From Intoshia linei (Eukaryota > Orthonectida > Rhopaluridae): a DNA stretch of 45,437 nt. Under the pieces are notes generated by a model. The model did no database searches and was not told the origin of the DNA. It was given only the letters and a program-made list of their open reading frames with translations. Location of the stretch: positions 1 to 45,437 of the forward strand of contig LWCA01000166.1 in NCBI GenBank assembly GCA_001642005.1, read 5' to 3'. Positions 42,385 through 45,437 of this stretch are shown here, piece by piece. Numbering within the stretch: position 1 is the first letter of the stretch; every line of letters starts with the position of its first letter. Both the position numbers and the translations under genes were made by a program.

Positions 42385-42720
42385 AACCAGTTAAGAGAAA
42401 GATGCAAATTTTATTCTATGTATAATAACCAACATGAAAATATTGAAGTATTTATTGACCGGTTGGCCAGCAGTCGGAAAAATGTCAATTTGGAACAAAC
42501 AAGGATGATCCGTAAAAGATATGGTAGTATTTAACTGCCGAAGTGAGAAATTACAATCTAAATTGATTGATGCAGATGTAATTACCTTAAAAGATATCGT
42601 CAAAATATGTCACAATCATAAATATATGAAATATTTTCGAGTGAAGAGCGACCGATTAATGGACACAATAATACTTTTAAAAAGTATAAAATCAATCAAG
42701 TGTTATAAAATAATGCTAAA
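42385..42720 (+). pseudogene. gypsy gag remnant
   Basis: ERCKFYSMYNNQHENIEVFI followed by DRLASSRKNVNLEQ matches the retrotransposon gag core (Y-x-x-E-S-V-x-x-F-x-x-R-L). After a frame change, FNCRSEKLQSKLIDADVITL then KDIVKICHNHKYM matches the next helices (IxGLRxxxLRxxLL...TLxxAIxIC). No zinc knuckle is visible. Confidence 0.6.
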
Positions 42721-42735
42721 TTAGCCTTTGCAAAT

Positions 42736-42990
42736 ATGAAGTTGACCTCTGATAATCAAGTAATTTCTTTAAATTTTTTAATCGATACGGGATCTAAAGT
42801 TAACACTATAAATAAACGTGATCTATATAATTTTATAAAAAACCCAAAAATTTTTGAATTTAGTAGACTTTCATATGGATACAATAACTCTAAAATTGAA
42901 TCACACGGTGTCGTTAAATTTTTAGTGTCAGACCTAGTTCTTATCGTTCATCATATATCTTCGTTAATAAAAAGGAATCATGATACCAGA
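42736..42990 (+). pseudogene. gypsy aspartic protease domain remnant
   Basis: NFLIDTGSKVNTINKRDLYN has the catalytic DTG (42787-42795) flanked by hydrophobics as in retropepsins, and SHGVVKFLVSDLVL fits a later strand. The frame stays open for 101 codons but then runs out of register with the RT. Confidence 0.65.
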
Positions 42991-43942
42991 TGCTTATCCA
43001 ACTGCAAATCAGCAATCTATTATGGATTCGATGTCCAATAAAAAGGTATTTTCAGTCTTTGATCTATCTTCGGGCTTTTGGCAAATACCCTTATACCCTG
43101 AAGAAAAAAAAAACAGCTTTCGCCATTTCAAAGAAACTTTTCCAGTTTAAAGTCATGCCATTTGGCTTAATAAATGCTCCTGCAACTTGTCAAAGAATTA
43201 TGAACAAACTAACATTCAATTTACCAATTGTACATGTATATATGGATGATATATTAGTCGCCTCCGAATCTATTAGCGAACATTTAAGTGATTTAGAAAA
43301 ACTTTTCAGACGATTACACCAAAATTTAGTCACATCAAAGCCATCAAAATGTCAAGTAGGATTAACCGAAATTAAGTTTCTGGGCCATATCATTAACGGA
43401 TTAAAAATAAAAATGGACGACGGAAAGATAAAATCTATTCTTAAAATAACAACACCAAAGAATGCAGGGGAAGCTCGCAGTTTTATCGGAATGTGTAATT
43501 ATCATAGTCGTTTCAAAAATTTTCGAATATATCATTTCCAATTCGAATGTTGTTAACAAAAAGAAAAAAATTTATTTGGACTAAGAAAAGTAACACCGCA
43601 TTTTTTAAACTCAAAGATATGTTATCGTCACCTCTTTTAATCGTACACCCAAATTTTTATATTCCATTTAAATTAGAAACCGATGCTTCTAATATAGGCG
43701 CTGGAGCGATTTTAACACAGAATGGAAAAGTTGTTACATTTGCAAGTAAAGCATTTTCGCCATCTCAACAAAGATATAGTATTTTCCAAAAGGAGTTCTA
43801 CGCTTTATTCTGGACTGCTAATAAATTTAAATTCTACGTAATTGTTATTTCATTGTCTTCTTTTAGACATCCTTATAAAAGGTTAAAAACTCCATTACAA
43901 TTTATATACCTTAAAAAAGTTGAAAATACAAAATTAATTTGA
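42990..43942 (+). pseudogene. gypsy reverse transcriptase and RNase H, frameshifted
   Basis: The N-terminal part of the RT palm is missing. VFSVFDLSSGFWQIPL carries the first catalytic Asp in one frame; the next frame has KVMPFGLINAPATCQRIMNK and VYMDDILVASES with the YMDD box (43239-43250), then KCQVGLTEIKFLGHIINGLK. At 43547 another frame begins with the RNase H linker (KKFIWTKKSNTAFFKLKDML) and continues to LETDASNIGAGAILTQNGKV, SKAFSPSQQRYSIFQKEFYA and L. The end dissolves into unrelated sequence after about 43860. Confidence 0.85.
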
Positions 43943-44084
43943 TTATTAACTTAACTTAATAAGTATTAACAATATGAAATTATGTCTTATATCTAATCCT
44001 ATTGTTAATAATAAAAATATCAATTATGTAATTTCACTCATTTAGAAAAAAAATTGAAAATAGCTCTGTGCACCCAAAAATTAA

Positions 44085-44117
44085 TTATGCACCTCTGTTT
44101 AAAAACCACTGCTATAT
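44085..44117. mobile_element. hAT terminus relic
   Basis: GCACCTCTGTTTAAAAACCA then CTGCTATATGG shares AACCACTGCTATAT with 20082-20096. It sits between gypsy pieces and may be an insertion scar. Confidence 0.35.
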
Positions 44118-44199
44118 GGAAACACATTATAATTAGATATGATCATCCAAAACGTGTTCAAACCGATTGAAATAAGCAATTTGAATCTAAAATTATGAA

Positions 44200-44530
44200 C
44201 TTCCGTAAAACTTTCGGATACTCACATACCTTCTCTAAACCTTATAACACCACAAAATAGGTGCTGTAGAGCGTTGTAATCGCACAATTAGAGAAAACTT
44301 CTCTAACTGTAATGAAAAAATTGATACCGTTTTAGCAAGTATACGTCTTTCCCCCACATGTAAAAATCAACTTCTCCTATACAAACACTATTTAAAAACT
44401 CCAGTATTGACTCAAATTTATTATTTTGTTTGCTATAAAAGATACCATCAAAATAATGATGTAGCAGAAAATATTTGCATGATTATATGCGATACATGCC
44501 ATGTCAATACAAAAGAAAAAATGAGGTGAT
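44200..44530 (+). pseudogene. gypsy integrase scraps in unusual order
   Basis: SKPYNTTK-stop-GAVERCNRTIREN corresponds to the end of the integrase core (consensus PYHPQTNGxVERxNRTLK). Downstream, LTQIYYFVCYKRYHQNNDVA and ICDTCHVNTKEK resemble the H2C2 zinc-binding domain, which normally lies before the core. Either the element is rearranged or the zinc-like piece is from another copy. Confidence 0.5.
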
Positions 44531-44879
44531 AAAAATGTTAAATGATAAAGTTTTCAATGAAATTAATGAATATTATAGCTGCCAGCGCCATATTTTAGAT
44601 AGATTTTAGATCCATTGTTAAAAAGATAGCAGTTTTAGCAGTTCAATTTGTTGTAATAGTGAACAGTTCCAACTGAACTGTAACTTCACTTTAATATTAA
44701 TAAACTTGTTTTAGCACATGTATTTGCATTTCGATTTTGATAATGTTAGATTCGGACTTTAAATCTAATAGATTCTTCGAACTTCAGATTTATTAGCGTT
44801 ATCTTTCATTGATGACGAATAAAAATTTATTTCAAATAAACTAAAATTGATAGTACGTTTTTTTTCTGGTCACACTAAT
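44531..44879. other. Spacer between transposon remnants
   Basis: About 350 bp of AT-rich sequence; probably contains the left end of the following Tc1 element, but I could not define the TIR. Confidence 0.4.
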
Positions 44880-45437
44880 TTAACACATAATATAAAAGTT
44901 GAAATTCTTGCTCTATTTAAAGAAGGTATAAGTAGAGGTTACCTCGCGACCCGGTAGAGCGTCTCCCATACCACAATCGGCAGGTTAGTATCTCGAAATG
45001 ATGCCAAAAGAGGCATAACAAGTGGTAGACCGCGGAAATTGAATGAAAACCATATTAATTTTGTTGTGGAGCGGGTTAATGAAAGTCCTCGTGTTTCATC
45101 GATTCAATTGGCTACTGAATTCACTTAAGAAGTTATCTTAAATGTATCCTCGAGAACAATTCACAATGGGCTAAATGATCGAGGATACCATTCCAGGACA
45201 CCACTAAAAAAACCACTACTACGCTCGACCAATAAGACCAAGCGATATGAGATAGAAGAGTGAAAAGTGGCTGATAAGGACTTCCCAAGATTGGAATAAG
45301 ATAATATTCAGTGAGGAAACAAAAATTAACCTTTTTAGATCTGATGGAATAAGGCATGTATGGCGAAAAAATAACACCAGATATGAATCTAAAAATATGA
45401 CGGCCACTATAAAACACGGTGGTGGTTCTATAATGGT
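44880..45437 (+). pseudogene. Tc1-like transposase, runs off the window
   Basis: Successive frames give NIKVEILALFKEGISRGYLA, SVSHTTIGRLVSRNDAKRGI, TSGRPRKLNENHINFVVERV (GRPR AT-hook-like linker), SSRTIHNGLNDRGYHSRTPL and IIFSEETKINLFRSDGIRHV, which contains the FSDES-like first catalytic acidic residue region. WRKNNTRYESK and TIKHGGGSIMV follow. Stops at about 44958 and 45126 and a shift near 45235 break it. It belongs to a different Tc1 subfamily from the copies at 14 and 41 kb. The C-terminal half is outside the window. Confidence 0.8.

Larger units (their letters stand above)
42300..44530 (+). mobile_element. Ty3/gypsy LTR retrotransposon, decayed, LTRs not found
   Basis: Gag, aspartic protease, reverse transcriptase and RNase H pieces lie in normal gypsy order on the plus strand, with integrase scraps after them. 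Multiple frameshifts, stops and a missing section between protease and RT mark it as inactive. I found no matching LTR pair at the edges, and the left edge is joined to Merlin sequence. Confidence 0.82.

Overview
This is a very AT-rich window (roughly three quarters A+T by eye) from a small-genome animal. Every well-supported gene is a metazoan-type gene, and most are cut by canonical GT-AG introns of only 34-46 nt; a second class of long introns is filled with transposon debris. Gene spacing is about one per 4-5 kb. Ultra-short introns, extreme A+T and this gene set suggest a strongly reduced invertebrate such as an orthonectid (Intoshia-like). That placement is an inference; dicyemids or myxozoans are alternatives.

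Layout. 1-18.7 kb: two copies of a ~350 bp repeat in opposite orientation (1-360 and 18277-18650) flank an 18 kb stretch holding an intronless G-patch/ankyrin gene (GPANK1-like, minus), a hAT element, a seven-exon TEX47/BLUF-like gene (plus) with an apparent in-frame TGA, a complete eight-exon gamma-glutamyl hydrolase gene (minus) with a hAT-type element in an intron, and a decayed Tc1/mariner element with intact TIRs and TA target duplications. 18.7-27.1 kb: mostly repeats and hAT/Tc1 remnants, plus a two-exon CD225/dispanin membrane protein gene and a flavodoxin-like fragment.

27.1-39.7 kb is the gene-dense block: DEK chromatin protein (+), a two-RRM MEC-8/RBPMS-type RNA-binding protein (+), a CCDC83-like coiled-coil protein (+), a p31comet (MAD2L1BP)-like protein (-), a small Ig-domain membrane protein (+), a Y-box cold-shock protein (+) and an unidentified gene (-). 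Here I could join exons with consistent reading phase. Two gene pairs are convergent with only 20 and 100 bp between stop codons. The genes do not form one pathway: they cover chromatin and mRNA binding (DEK, MEC-8, Y-box), spindle-checkpoint silencing (p31comet), folate metabolism (GGH) and membrane proteins (CD225, Ig).

40.8-45.4 kb is a transposon graveyard: Tc1 fragments, a Merlin-type DDE transposase fragment, a broken Ty3/gypsy element (gag, protease, RT, RNase H, displaced integrase pieces), and a second Tc1 transposase running off the end. I saw no tRNA, rRNA or CRISPR array. No unambiguous new biological system is visible; the best leads are the Ig-like membrane protein, the unidentified gene at 38.9-39.7 kb, the in-frame TGA in the TEX47-like gene, and the inverted repeat pair around the first 18 kb.
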